Assembly (NCBI GenBank): GCA_002408085.1
Contig: DHQL01000021.1
Span: 68,827 to 132,826 of the forward strand
Reading direction: 5' to 3'
Length of the DNA stretch: 64,000 bases
From: Spirochaeta sp. UBA5339
Lineage (GTDB): Bacteria > Spirochaetota > Spirochaetia > DSM-2461
The notes below the pieces were generated by a model, which searched no databases, had not been told where the DNA came from, and saw nothing but the letters and a program-made list of their open reading frames with translations. Position numbers and translations under genes: made by a program. Each line of letters begins with the position of its first letter. The first letter of the stretch is position 1. Positions 26,492-34,980 of this stretch are shown here, piece by piece.

Positions 26492-27997
26492 ATGAATCTG
26501 TTTATAGAAGGCTTTCAGCAGCTTTTTCAAATATCAAACTTTATTGCCATGAATATCGGTCTTCTTCTGGGGATGATATTCGGAGCCATTCCGGGACTGA
26601 CGGTCATTCTCTGTATCGTTCTGTTTCTGCCCTTTACCTACTCCATGGGAGCCATCGAGTCCTTTATGTTCCTGTTGGGAATGTACTGCGCAGGGAGCTA
26701 CGGAGGTTCCATCTCTGCCATCCTGATCAAGACCCCCGGTACACCCCATGCCACGGCAACTATGCTGGATGGCTATCCTCTCTCTCAGCGTGGTCAGACA
26801 CACAAGGCCCTGAATATGGCCCTCATGGCCTCCACCTTCGGGGGGATCTTCAGTGCAGTGGTTCTTCTCTTTCTTGCCCCGCAGGTCAGTCACTTTGCCC
26901 AGAAAATGGGTACGCCTGAGTACTTCCTTGTCTGTGCCTTCGGTCTGACCATCATTGCCGGTGTTTCTGGTAAGACCCTGACCAACGGCATTATCGCCGG
27001 AGCCCTGGGACTTTTTATCGCTACCATAGGCCTTGATCCCATGACCAGCAACACCCGTTTCATCTTCAACAACATCAATCTCTATTCAGGATTTGATCTT
27101 GTGATCTGTCTTATCGGACTTTTCGCCCTGAGCGAGGTGCTCAACAGAAGCAAAAGATCTGAAAAGATAGGAAAGGTCAGCCTCCATAAGGAGGACCCTC
27201 AGGCCAACAGAATAACTCCGGGGGAGTACAGGAAGGTGGCCCGCCCTGCCTTTATCTCCTCTCTGATCGGCGTGATTATCGGCATCATCCCGGGGACTGG
27301 AGCCTCCATGGCCTCCTTTGTCAGCTATGACAGGGCCAAAAGGATGAGTAAGACACCCGAAGAATTCGGTAAGGGTTCCCTTGAGGGCATCGCTGCCACC
27401 GAAACAGCCAACAATGCTGTTACCGGGGCGACCCTGATCCCCCTGCTGACCCTGGGAATCCCGGGGGATGCCTGTGTGGCCATCATGCTGGGAGCCCTGA
27501 TGATCAACGGTCTGACACCGGGACCCAAGCTGTTTGTGGATCATGGTGTGACCATGTATGCCATCATGCTGGGACTGATCTTTGTAAACCTCTTTATGCT
27601 GCTTCAGGGCAAGTTTATGACCAGGATCTTTGCAAAGATCATTAAAATTCCCATTGCCGTTCTGACTCCTGTGATCGTGATCTTCTGTTTTGCCGGTGCC
27701 TACTCCGTAAAAACCTCCATGTTTGATATCCATGTGGCTCTTGTTTTTGCGGTGCTGGCCTACCTGCTCAATAAGCTGCAGTTTCCGGTTATTCCGGTGC
27801 TCCTGGGACTCGTATTGGGCCCCATCACCGAGGAGAATTTCCGGCGGGCCCTGATTCTCTCTGACGGCAGCTGGTCCATCTTCGCCTCATCACCCATCAG
27901 CCTCGGGCTGCTGGCCATCATCTTCCTCTCTCTCTTTGTAATTGTGAGAGGGAAAATCCAGGAAAACAAAAAGGATAAGCAACATGTCCCGACCTAA
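26492..27997 (+). CDS. tctA: TctA-type large membrane subunit
   Basis: 501-residue transport channel of the TTT system, with ten or more membrane helices. The TctA signature occurs twice: GMIFGAIPGLTVI near the N-terminus and GIIPGTGASMASFVSYD in the middle; other conserved stretches are YGGSISAILIKTPGTP and LTLGIPGDA. The start is the ATG at 26492, with AGGAAGG before it; the upstream in-frame ATG (26453) lies inside tctB. Its 3' end overlaps the sulfatase start by 14 bp, which ties transport and desulfation into one translational unit. Confidence 0.93.
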   Translation: MNLFIEGFQQLFQISNFIAMNIGLLLGMIFGAIPGLTVILCIVLFLPFTYSMGAIESFMFLLGMYCAGSYGGSISAILIKTPGTPHATATMLDGYPLSQRGQTHKALNMALMASTFGGIFSAVVLLFLAPQVSHFAQKMGTPEYFLVCAFGLTIIAGVSGKTLTNGIIAGALGLFIATIGLDPMTSNTRFIFNNINLYSGFDLVICLIGLFALSEVLNRSKRSEKIGKVSLHKEDPQANRITPGEYRKVARPAFISSLIGVIIGIIPGTGASMASFVSYDRAKRMSKTPEEFGKGSLEGIAATETANNAVTGATLIPLLTLGIPGDACVAIMLGALMINGLTPGPKLFVDHGVTMYAIMLGLIFVNLFMLLQGKFMTRIFAKIIKIPIAVLTPVIVIFCFAGAYSVKTSMFDIHVALVFAVLAYLLNKLQFPVIPVLLGLVLGPITEENFRRALILSDGSWSIFASSPISLGLLAIIFLSLFVIVRGKIQENKKDKQHVPT

Positions 27998-29348
27998 TAT
28001 ACTCTTCTATTTTTCCGATCAGCAGAGAGCTGACACCTGCGGCTGCTACGGCCAGGAACTGGATATTACACCCCGTCTGGATCAGCTGGCCAGGGAGGGG
28101 GTTCTCTTTGAACAGGCCTTCAGTCCCCAGCCCGTTTGCGGTCCCTGCCGGGCCCTGTTTCAGACCGGCCTGTACCCCACAACAACCGGATGTTTCCGCA
28201 ACAACATCGCCCTTCCAGAAGAGAGCCGTACCCTGGGCAGCTATTTTGAAGATGCTGGATACGCCACAGGCTATGTGGGCAAGTGGCATCTGGCTTCTGA
28301 CGGTGAGTTGGAGAGTACTCCTGAGAGAGACTATACGCAAAGAGCCATCCCCCCCGAGTACAGGGGCGGCTACACCGGCTTCTGGCGGGCATCGGATGTT
28401 CTGGAGTTCACCTCAGACGGATTCGGAGGATTTGTCTTTGATGAGGATATGAACAAACTGGAGTTCTCGGGATACAGGGCCGACTGCATGACCGATTATG
28501 CCCTGGAATTTCTTGACAGCCGGAAGGAGGACAAGCCCTTTTTTCTGACGGTCTCTCAGATTGAACCCCATCATCAGAACGATGCCGGTCACTACCAGGG
28601 TCCCGAGGGGTCCAGGGAGAAGTACGCCGATTATAAGCTCCCCGGAGACCTTGCCGGTGAGGAGGGGGACTACCTGGAGGAGTATCCCGACTATCTGGGC
28701 GCCTGTGCAAGTGTGGATGAGAACCTGGGCCGCCTGATAGACAGGCTCAAGGAGAAGGGGCTTTATGACAACACCATAATCATCTATACCTCGGACCACG
28801 GATCCCATTTCCGGACCCGGAACAGAGACCCCCATCTGCTGGGGTACGACGATTATAAACGGACCGGTCACGATGCCGCTCTGCGGGTCCCTCTGGTGAT
28901 CAGGGGTGGTGCCTGTGAAGGGGGGCAGGTTGTGAAGGATCTTGTGAGCACTGCCTCTCTTCCTAAAACCATCCTGGCCCTGGCGGGAATTTCTGAGGAG
29001 ACTCCCATGATCGGTGAAAATCTGGTCAATGTGGTCAAAGGAGAGGAAAGCCGGAAGAATGAAGTCTTTGCCCAGATCTCCGAAAGCAGGGTGGGCCGGG
29101 TTCTCAGAACCCCCGAGTACTGCTACGGCGTCTATGCTCCCGGTCTTCACGGCGGCACCCATGACAGAAGTCCATCCTATGCGGATGACTATCTCTATGA
29201 TATGAAGAGCGACCCCCATCAGAAAAGAAATCTCATCACTGATGCCTCCTTTAAAGAGGTAAAAGAGGATTTGAGAGAGCGTCTGATTCAGTGGATCGCT
29301 GAGGCCGAATACGGTGGTGACCGGGAGTGCATCTCCATCACAGATTGA
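27984..29348 (+). CDS. Cytoplasmic sulfatase (type I, formylglycine)
   Basis: 454-residue sulfatase of the alkaline phosphatase superfamily. N-terminal metal site NILFYFSDQQRAD, the formylglycine motif in VCGPCRALFQTG (Cys at about residue 52, C-x-P-C-R instead of C-x-P-S-R), GKWHL, and the second metal site in YTSDHGSH are all present. There is no signal peptide, so it acts inside the cell on imported substrate. Conversion of the Cys needs the radical SAM maturase encoded divergently. The overlap with tctA shows the sulfate ester is probably carried in by that transporter. Substrate identity is unknown; sulfated uronic acids or small sulfated carboxylates are reasonable. Confidence 0.92.
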   Translation: MSRPNILFYFSDQQRADTCGCYGQELDITPRLDQLAREGVLFEQAFSPQPVCGPCRALFQTGLYPTTTGCFRNNIALPEESRTLGSYFEDAGYATGYVGKWHLASDGELESTPERDYTQRAIPPEYRGGYTGFWRASDVLEFTSDGFGGFVFDEDMNKLEFSGYRADCMTDYALEFLDSRKEDKPFFLTVSQIEPHHQNDAGHYQGPEGSREKYADYKLPGDLAGEEGDYLEEYPDYLGACASVDENLGRLIDRLKEKGLYDNTIIIYTSDHGSHFRTRNRDPHLLGYDDYKRTGHDAALRVPLVIRGGACEGGQVVKDLVSTASLPKTILALAGISEETPMIGENLVNVVKGEESRKNEVFAQISESRVGRVLRTPEYCYGVYAPGLHGGTHDRSPSYADDYLYDMKSDPHQKRNLITDASFKEVKEDLRERLIQWIAEAEYGGDRECISITD

Positions 29349-29385
29349 ATTTGACAAGACCCCTTCACGGCTGTAGCGTAATAGG

Positions 29386-30519
29386 ATGCCCACCAGAATG
29401 AAGACTTATAAGGATGTGGTTCCCCAGCGGACCAAGTATCAGATAGTCTATGACTATCTTCTGGTCTACATCGATCAGAACAAGTTTACAGGGAATACAA
29501 AGCTTCCATCGGAGAATTTCCTGTGCAGAAAATTCTCTGTGAGTCGGGAGACCGTCCGCAGCGCCGTCCGCCTGCTCAGCCGGGAGGGACTTGTCAAATC
29601 TGTCAGAGGAAGCGGCAGCTTTTTCGACAGGGCTCAGGCCCTGAAGGCTGAAAGGAGCACCGACAGCGCCAAGACCCAGATCGGTTTTATCACCCAGGGC
29701 CATGACTACAACACCAGCTCCAATCTGGTCAGGGGCATCGAACACGCTCTGAACAGGGATTCGGTGGAGCTGAAAATCTTTATGACCGACAACAAGCTGA
29801 GCAACGAAAGACGCTGTCTGGAGTCCTGCTCTACCGGTTTTGACGGCCTGATCATCGACGGGGTCAAGGCCAGCATCATGAATCCCAATCTGGACTGCTA
29901 TGCCCGGATCGACCGCAGCAACACCCGTCTCCTCTTCTTCAACAACTACTATATGGGCACACCCTATCACAAGGTGATCATAGACGATGCTGCCTGTGCG
30001 GATGCACTGGTAAAGAGACTGACCGATGCGGGGCACCGCCATATAGCAGGGATCTTCATGTACGACAACTACCAGGGTCAGGAGAAGTACAACGGCTTTA
30101 TGCGTTCCCTGATCAAGTATAATGCCGTGTTCCGGGATGAGTATGTGAAGTGGTGTATTTCAGACGAAAGCTACGATACCGGGGCCTTTCCCCGGAGCCT
30201 CTGGAAGTTTATCAAAGGACTGCCCAGGGCCACCGCTCTGGTCTGCTGCAACTATATGATTCTCAATATTATGCTTGAACTGTTCAAGGAGAAGGGTGTT
30301 CGGGTTCCCGAGGATTTTTCAATTGTCTGTTTTGACTATTCCGCCCAGGACTGGCAGGAGAGCAGCATTACCGCCTCTATTCACCCGGGTTTCGACATGG
30401 GTGTCAGGGTGGGGGAGAATATTCTGAAGATGGTGGATGATCCCGGATTCCGGGACCACGACTACTCCTATATCTATCCTCCCCGTATCCACGACGGCAA
30501 CTCAATTTCTAAAGTATAA
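29386..30519 (+). CDS. GntR-HTH / LacI-type ligand domain regulator
   Basis: 377-residue repressor-type protein of the AraR architecture. A GntR winged helix is at the N-terminus (about residues 10-80: KLPSENFLCRKFSVSRETVR, then LLSREGLVKSVRGSGSFF). A periplasmic-binding-protein-like sensor domain follows (IGFITQGHDYN ... GFDGLIIDGVKASIM ... SIVCFDYSAQDW). It follows the sulfatase gene by 37 bp on the same strand and probably senses the operon's substrate or product. Start is uncertain between ATGs at 29386 and 29398; neither has a strong ribosome site. Its 3' end overlaps the convergent beta-propeller gene by 11 bp. Confidence 0.87.
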   Translation: MPTRMKTYKDVVPQRTKYQIVYDYLLVYIDQNKFTGNTKLPSENFLCRKFSVSRETVRSAVRLLSREGLVKSVRGSGSFFDRAQALKAERSTDSAKTQIGFITQGHDYNTSSNLVRGIEHALNRDSVELKIFMTDNKLSNERRCLESCSTGFDGLIIDGVKASIMNPNLDCYARIDRSNTRLLFFNNYYMGTPYHKVIIDDAACADALVKRLTDAGHRHIAGIFMYDNYQGQEKYNGFMRSLIKYNAVFRDEYVKWCISDESYDTGAFPRSLWKFIKGLPRATALVCCNYMILNIMLELFKEKGVRVPEDFSIVCFDYSAQDWQESSITASIHPGFDMGVRVGENILKMVDDPGFRDHDYSYIYPPRIHDGNSISKV

Positions 30520-31315
30520 GAAGTCCCTGAAGAGAGGATATGGTTTCAGGGAAGGACCAGCTCTCGAGAAACTCCCCGTCATAGCTGAAGTGAAGGAGCT
30601 GCCTTCCCTTGTGTCCGTTGTCCGGGCCGTGCCCCTGCCAGTTGGCCAGGAGTATGGTATTTTCGGGAGTCAGACAGAAGGCGGCGTAGAAGAAGGGATT
30701 GACCTCTTCCGGGAGGGTTCCTCTGCGGCCGAAGGTGGCCAGAAGCTCCCCGTCCTGTGAAAACCGGGCCATAAAGGCTCCGTAGCCACCGGATACAAGA
30801 GTGGTTCCGTCGGGGCAGCAGAGGCTCTTCCAGGCATGGAGGAATCCTTCGGCCTCCAGGGTCTTTTCTGTCTTGAGGTCTCGACCGCACACCCTGATAT
30901 GATCGTTGGTCGACAGGAGGAGGTTCTTTTCAGTAATGGTCATAAGGCGGACATAGTCTCCCTCGCACACTGCCGTTGCGCTGAGCCTGTCCCGGGTATC
31001 CAGGGTCAATACGCAGACTCCCTCAAGACCTTCCAGGTTAAGACCCGCCAGAAGGGTACTGCCGTCGGCGGTTTTACCGGCACCGGTAATGCCGGTCCAT
31101 CTGCTGCAGTCGTGAACCACCTCTCCCTTTTCTGTATCCACAAGGCAGTAACCTCTGTCGTATCCCATCAGAAAGGTCCCTGAATCCAGATGTTCCATGG
31201 CCCGGGGGGTGGGGTAGTCCTCCAGGGATATCTTCCAGCGGACCTTCCCCTTGGTATCGGTTCTCAGCAGATTCTGCCTGCCTTCATCGATGGCTATAAA
31301 CTCATAGTAACTCAT
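30509..31315 (-). CDS. Beta-propeller-like protein, unknown function
   Basis: 268-residue protein without signal peptide. It consists of repeated strands of the PQQ/WD-like propeller type (TKGKVRWKISLEDYPTPRAM; GTFLMGYDRGYCLVDTEKGE; YGAFMARFSQDGELLATFG). No catalytic motif was recognised. It is the last gene of the minus-strand uronide operon, 27 bp after the GH2 gene, and its last codons overlap those of the convergent regulator. A cytoplasmic propeller in such a locus could be a lyase- or epimerase-like enzyme or a sensor; similarity to oligogalacturonate lyase was considered, but the needed residues could not be identified. Confidence 0.75.
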   Translation of the reverse strand: MSYYEFIAIDEGRQNLLRTDTKGKVRWKISLEDYPTPRAMEHLDSGTFLMGYDRGYCLVDTEKGEVVHDCSRWTGITGAGKTADGSTLLAGLNLEGLEGVCVLTLDTRDRLSATAVCEGDYVRLMTITEKNLLLSTNDHIRVCGRDLKTEKTLEAEGFLHAWKSLCCPDGTTLVSGGYGAFMARFSQDGELLATFGRRGTLPEEVNPFFYAAFCLTPENTILLANWQGHGPDNGHKGRQLLHFSYDGEFLESWSFPETISSLQGLLIL

Positions 31316-31342
31316 GTTCTTTCCTTTTAATGTATCTTCCCG

Positions 31343-33706
31343 TCAGATCTCCAGAAACAGGGGCGGCAGACCGGGACAGTCAACGGCGGTATGGGCTTCT
31401 CCCTTCCGGGCTCTGGCCCTGATCCGGGACTTCCCGTTGCAGAGTTGAACCTTCGAAGATCCGCCGGGAGTTCCCAGGTCCTTCAGCAGCTGTCCCCTTC
31501 CTGCCAGGGAATAAGAGACATAATCCCTGCTGTCCAGGCAGATCCGTCCTTCAGAATCAACAAGGAACACCTCTATCTCCGCCTCATCTTCACTGCTTCG
31601 GATCACCCGGCCCTCAAGGCGTGCGGGGTCACCCCAGGGTGTGCTGTGGTAACGGAATCTGAGGCTGTCCTCCAGGCCTTCATCCAGTGCAAGCGCCTTC
31701 AGGGAGTACTCCCCTTCGTGCAGAGGGGCCTCCCAGCGCAGACCGGCGGCGGGAAAGTTCTGAGAGTTTCTCTCTCTGACTCCCAGGCTCTTCCCGTTCA
31801 GGAAGAGTTCAATCCGGCTGCAGTTGGAGTAGACCCTGAACTCTTTCACCTCACCTTCGTCACCCCAGCGGTCTGTCCACTGGTGGCCGAAAACACGGAT
31901 CATGGGCTTGGAGGACCAGAAGGACTGAACCACATAGAATGACTCTTTAGGGGTCAGGTCTCTTTGAACCACTCCCTTCTGATTCACATAGGGGACCGGG
32001 TTCTCCGGCCGCAGGGGGGTGGAAAAGTCCTTAAAGGGCCAGAAGGCCGTTCCGGTAAGTTCTTCCATGGTTTCCTGTTCCTTCAGAGTCCAGTCAAAGA
32101 GGTCGCAGGCATAGTTTTCGGACCAGCTGCCGTCCTTGGAAACACGGGCGATACCACCGTAGAGGGAGGCATCGCTGCCTCTTTCATCGGTACCCACTCC
32201 GGTTTTCAGGTCTTCAAGACCCTCGTAGGGATCTTCGGAAAAACGGCCTGCATGACTGGCGGCCCCCCATTCCACATGGAGAAAGTGATCCACTTCACTG
32301 ATATGCTTAAGGGTGGCCTCCCTGTACTCCCTGTAGTGACCTCTGTACCATCCGGCCCAGATAGATGGTGAATAGACATCGGGTATATCCTTGCAGAAGT
32401 CGCAGCGTCTGATGGCTGTCATCCGGCTGCTGTCGGTTATATGGGAGAGGTTGTGAAGCTCTTTCATATACTCCCTTATCTTTTTTTCATCAAATTTGGA
32501 AAAGTCGCCGGGCCAGTCGTTTTCGTTGCCCAGGCCCCACAGGATCACCGAGGGATGGTTCCGGTGCTGGTTGATCATGTTCTTCAGCATCTCACGGCCC
32601 ATTTTTTTGTAATCACTGCCTCCCAGTCCTCCCCGGCACCAGGGAATCTCCTCCCAAACCAGGATTCCCAGGCGGTCACAGAGGTCAAGGACCTTCCGTG
32701 ACTGCTGATAGTGACCCAGGCGGATAAAATTGGCCCCCATCTCCCGGATCATCCTCATCTCTTGTTCAATCTGCTCATCACTCATGGCGGCAGCCACACC
32801 GGCATGGTCCTCATGCCTGTGGGTTCCCTTGAGGAGGAGGCGTTCTCCGTTCAGAAGGAAGGGACCGTGCTTTAAAAACTCGAAACTACGGAATCCGAAG
32901 CACTCCGAATACTCTGCCCCTGATTTCTGCGAGGAGCCTTCCTGTGATGCCAGGGTAATGGTGCAGGAATACAGGGCAGGAGAGTCTGGAGACCAGAGCA
33001 TGGTATCCTCTAACACCGTATTAAAGAGAAAACGGCCGTCCCTGGATTCCATTGGCTCCTGAATCACAGTCTTTCCCGAGGGAGCCTGTATCTCCAGTAG
33101 TCCTTTGATCCTCTCTTCTCTCCGGTTCAGGGGCGCCTCAATCTGAAGTATTCCCCGGTTCCGGTTCCTGTCAGGGCAGGCTGTTATCCGGATGGATTCA
33201 ATATGGACCGCCGGATGGTAGACAAGATTTACACTTCTGTAGAGTCCACCGTAGAGGTTGAAATCGGACAGGTCTGAAGGAATGATTTCAAGATCTCTTT
33301 CGTTGCTGCACCGGACCGTCAGAAGATGGTCCCGGGAATCTGCATACCCGGTGATGTCCACAAACCACTCATCGTATCCCCCTGTATGGCTTTCGACAAG
33401 ATCTTCGTCCACGTAGACATCGCAGATCTGACCGGCTCCTTCAAAATGAAGGAGAACCCGGCCCCCGGGAAAGGGGTTACTCAGGGTCAGGTTCCTTCTG
33501 TACCATCCGGGACCCTGATAGTAGGTGCTGTGGGGATTTACACAGTCAAAACTGTTGAAGCAGTGGGGCAGGGTAACCATCTCCCATTTCAGGGCGTCTT
33601 CGGGATCCCCCTGTTTTACGGGGCGGCAGGCTTCCCATAGGCCCCCGAGGTCTCCCCGGTAGAATTCCCAGGGGGTGTTGAGGCTCAAAGAATTGGCTAT
33701 TGTCAT
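31343..33706 (-). CDS. Glycoside hydrolase family 2 enzyme
   Basis: 787-residue cytoplasmic GH2 glycosidase (beta-galactosidase/beta-glucuronidase family). N-terminal jelly-roll domain (LNTPWEFYRGDL; PGWYRRNLTL; HTGGYDEWFVDITGY), an Ig-like domain, then the catalytic barrel with LKGTHRHEDHAG, LGHYQQSRKVLDLCD, the acid/base Glu at about 395 in LWGLGNEND and the nucleophile Glu at about 479 in HVEWGAA; a C-terminal Ig-like domain follows. The frame extends upstream to 33961, but that part overlaps the GH88 gene; the ATG at 33706 follows the GH88 stop by 2 bp. With GH88 next to it, cleavage of a beta-linked uronide or its partner sugar is likely. Confidence 0.9.
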   Translation of the reverse strand: MTIANSLSLNTPWEFYRGDLGGLWEACRPVKQGDPEDALKWEMVTLPHCFNSFDCVNPHSTYYQGPGWYRRNLTLSNPFPGGRVLLHFEGAGQICDVYVDEDLVESHTGGYDEWFVDITGYADSRDHLLTVRCSNERDLEIIPSDLSDFNLYGGLYRSVNLVYHPAVHIESIRITACPDRNRNRGILQIEAPLNRREERIKGLLEIQAPSGKTVIQEPMESRDGRFLFNTVLEDTMLWSPDSPALYSCTITLASQEGSSQKSGAEYSECFGFRSFEFLKHGPFLLNGERLLLKGTHRHEDHAGVAAAMSDEQIEQEMRMIREMGANFIRLGHYQQSRKVLDLCDRLGILVWEEIPWCRGGLGGSDYKKMGREMLKNMINQHRNHPSVILWGLGNENDWPGDFSKFDEKKIREYMKELHNLSHITDSSRMTAIRRCDFCKDIPDVYSPSIWAGWYRGHYREYREATLKHISEVDHFLHVEWGAASHAGRFSEDPYEGLEDLKTGVGTDERGSDASLYGGIARVSKDGSWSENYACDLFDWTLKEQETMEELTGTAFWPFKDFSTPLRPENPVPYVNQKGVVQRDLTPKESFYVVQSFWSSKPMIRVFGHQWTDRWGDEGEVKEFRVYSNCSRIELFLNGKSLGVRERNSQNFPAAGLRWEAPLHEGEYSLKALALDEGLEDSLRFRYHSTPWGDPARLEGRVIRSSEDEAEIEVFLVDSEGRICLDSRDYVSYSLAGRGQLLKDLGTPGGSSKVQLCNGKSRIRARARKGEAHTAVDCPGLPPLFLEI

Positions 33707-33708
33707 GT

Positions 33709-34884
33709 TTATGTCCAGATAAAGTCGGTTTTTCCCAGGGCTCTGAGAACAGCTTCCAGGTAGTAGTAGTCCCCGTAGGGGAGCATGGCTGAGGCCCAGT
33801 AGCCGCCTTTCTTGGCATGGCTGGCACCCTCTTTGAGGAGACCCAGGGTATCGGGATTCTCTGTGATGTCGCAGTTGACTTTCAGTCCGGTCAGGAGGGT
33901 CATTCCTGCCTTCCGGTATTTCTCTGCTTCTGCTTTGTTTTGAGAGCTCAGAACCTGGCATATACTCAGGATTCCGGCTGCCAGTATGGCACCGGCAGAG
34001 GAGTCTTTTACCTGGGGGGCTTCCGGGGGAATGCTGTAATCCCAGGGGGGAACGCCGTCCGGGGTCATATGATCGATCACATAGTCAGCCAGGGTACGGG
34101 CGGTATCAAGGAACTCCTCTTCCCCGGTGTTGATATAGGTCTGGCAGAATCCGTGGACCGCCCAGGCCTGTCCCCGGCTCCAGCAGGAATCTTTACTCCA
34201 GCCCTGGTGGGTATCTCCACCCATAGGGGCTCCTGTGACTGGATCAAAATTGTAGCAGTGGTATGTGCTCCCATCATCCCTGACAATATATTTCTGCATG
34301 GCCCTGGCATGCTCTGTGGCAATATCCGCGTAGGCTGACTCACCGCTTTCCCGGGCAGCCCAGTACAGTAGGGATATGTTCTCCATGGAGTCTATTATCA
34401 TTTTACCGACGGCTACTTTGTTCCACTGCTCCTGGTCCGGTTTAGGATTCCAGGCCTGTATATAGCGGCCGTGCCACTGAAAGCGGCTTCTGAGGCTGTC
34501 TGCGGCTCTAAGAGCTCTAATTCTGGCTTCACTATTGCCGGTAAGTCTGAATTCGCTGACTGAGCTCATTAAAAAGAGAAAACCCACATCGTGGTGCAGC
34601 CACCGGGGGGTTTCAAGCATTTTCTGGAAAAAGGGAGAATGACTTCGGGCGGCATCGAGAAAACAGTCCTTCCGGCTGTGGTCATAGGCCAGCCAGAGCT
34701 GTCCCGGCCAGAATGCTTCGGTCCAGTAGTGCTCGCTGGTATAGTGCCATCCGGCTTCCAATTCTCCCCGTCCTATTTCAGGCCGGCGGGTGCCGTGAAC
34801 CTTCATGGCTCTCTCCATTACACTGTAGATGCGCTCCAGTACTGCTTTCAGATCTTCTTCTGTCAGCAATTTATCTATATTCAT
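33709..34884 (-). CDS. GH88 unsaturated glucuronyl hydrolase
   Basis: 391-residue cytoplasmic enzyme that removes the 4,5-unsaturated glucuronic acid left at the non-reducing end of oligosaccharides by polysaccharide lyases, using hydration of the double bond. The (alpha/alpha)6 fold motifs are clear: WTEAFWPGQLWLAY, the catalytic Asp pair at about 99 (HHDVGF) and 165 (IIDSMENISLLYWA), and the substrate loop HQGWSKDSCWSRGQAW. It is coupled to the GH2 gene downstream and follows the ABC importer genes on the same strand. Known GH88 substrates come from hyaluronan, chondroitin, heparin, gellan, xanthan or ulvan; which one applies is open. Confidence 0.92.
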   Translation of the reverse strand: MNIDKLLTEEDLKAVLERIYSVMERAMKVHGTRRPEIGRGELEAGWHYTSEHYWTEAFWPGQLWLAYDHSRKDCFLDAARSHSPFFQKMLETPRWLHHDVGFLFLMSSVSEFRLTGNSEARIRALRAADSLRSRFQWHGRYIQAWNPKPDQEQWNKVAVGKMIIDSMENISLLYWAARESGESAYADIATEHARAMQKYIVRDDGSTYHCYNFDPVTGAPMGGDTHQGWSKDSCWSRGQAWAVHGFCQTYINTGEEEFLDTARTLADYVIDHMTPDGVPPWDYSIPPEAPQVKDSSAGAILAAGILSICQVLSSQNKAEAEKYRKAGMTLLTGLKVNCDITENPDTLGLLKEGASHAKKGGYWASAMLPYGDYYYLEAVLRALGKTDFIWT

Positions 34885-34928
34885 ATTATAAGGTCCCTGT
34901 TTTCCTGTTCTGTTCTTTCAATTGATCT

Positions 34929-34974
34929 AAAAAAAAGGCCTCCCCGCCCTGTTCAGGTTATGCAGAGAGGCCTT
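34929..34974 (-). terminator. Terminator or attenuator after the binding-protein gene
   Basis: On the minus strand, arms AAGGCCTC (34967-34974) and GAGGCCTT (34935-34942) form an 8-bp stem and run into a run of Ts (34929-34936 on the plus strand as As). It lies 7 bp after the binding-protein stop and before the GH88 gene, so it would keep enzyme expression below that of the binding protein. Confidence 0.85.
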
Positions 34975-34980
34975 GGAGGT

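Noticed and set aside
27086..27733. 215-codon minus-strand open frame
   Set aside because: Antisense to tctA; charged, repetitive composition typical of reversed membrane codons.
29349..29385. TTGACAAGACC box similar to ATTGAATAAGACC near 24801
   Set aside because: Similarity is short and not palindromic; not enough to call a shared operator.
28413..29393. 326-codon minus-strand open frame
   Set aside because: Antisense to the sulfatase, whose catalytic motifs are intact.
33707..33961. N-terminal extension of the GH2 frame
   Set aside because: Lies wholly inside the coupled GH88 gene and has no GH2-like sequence; the start is placed at 33706.
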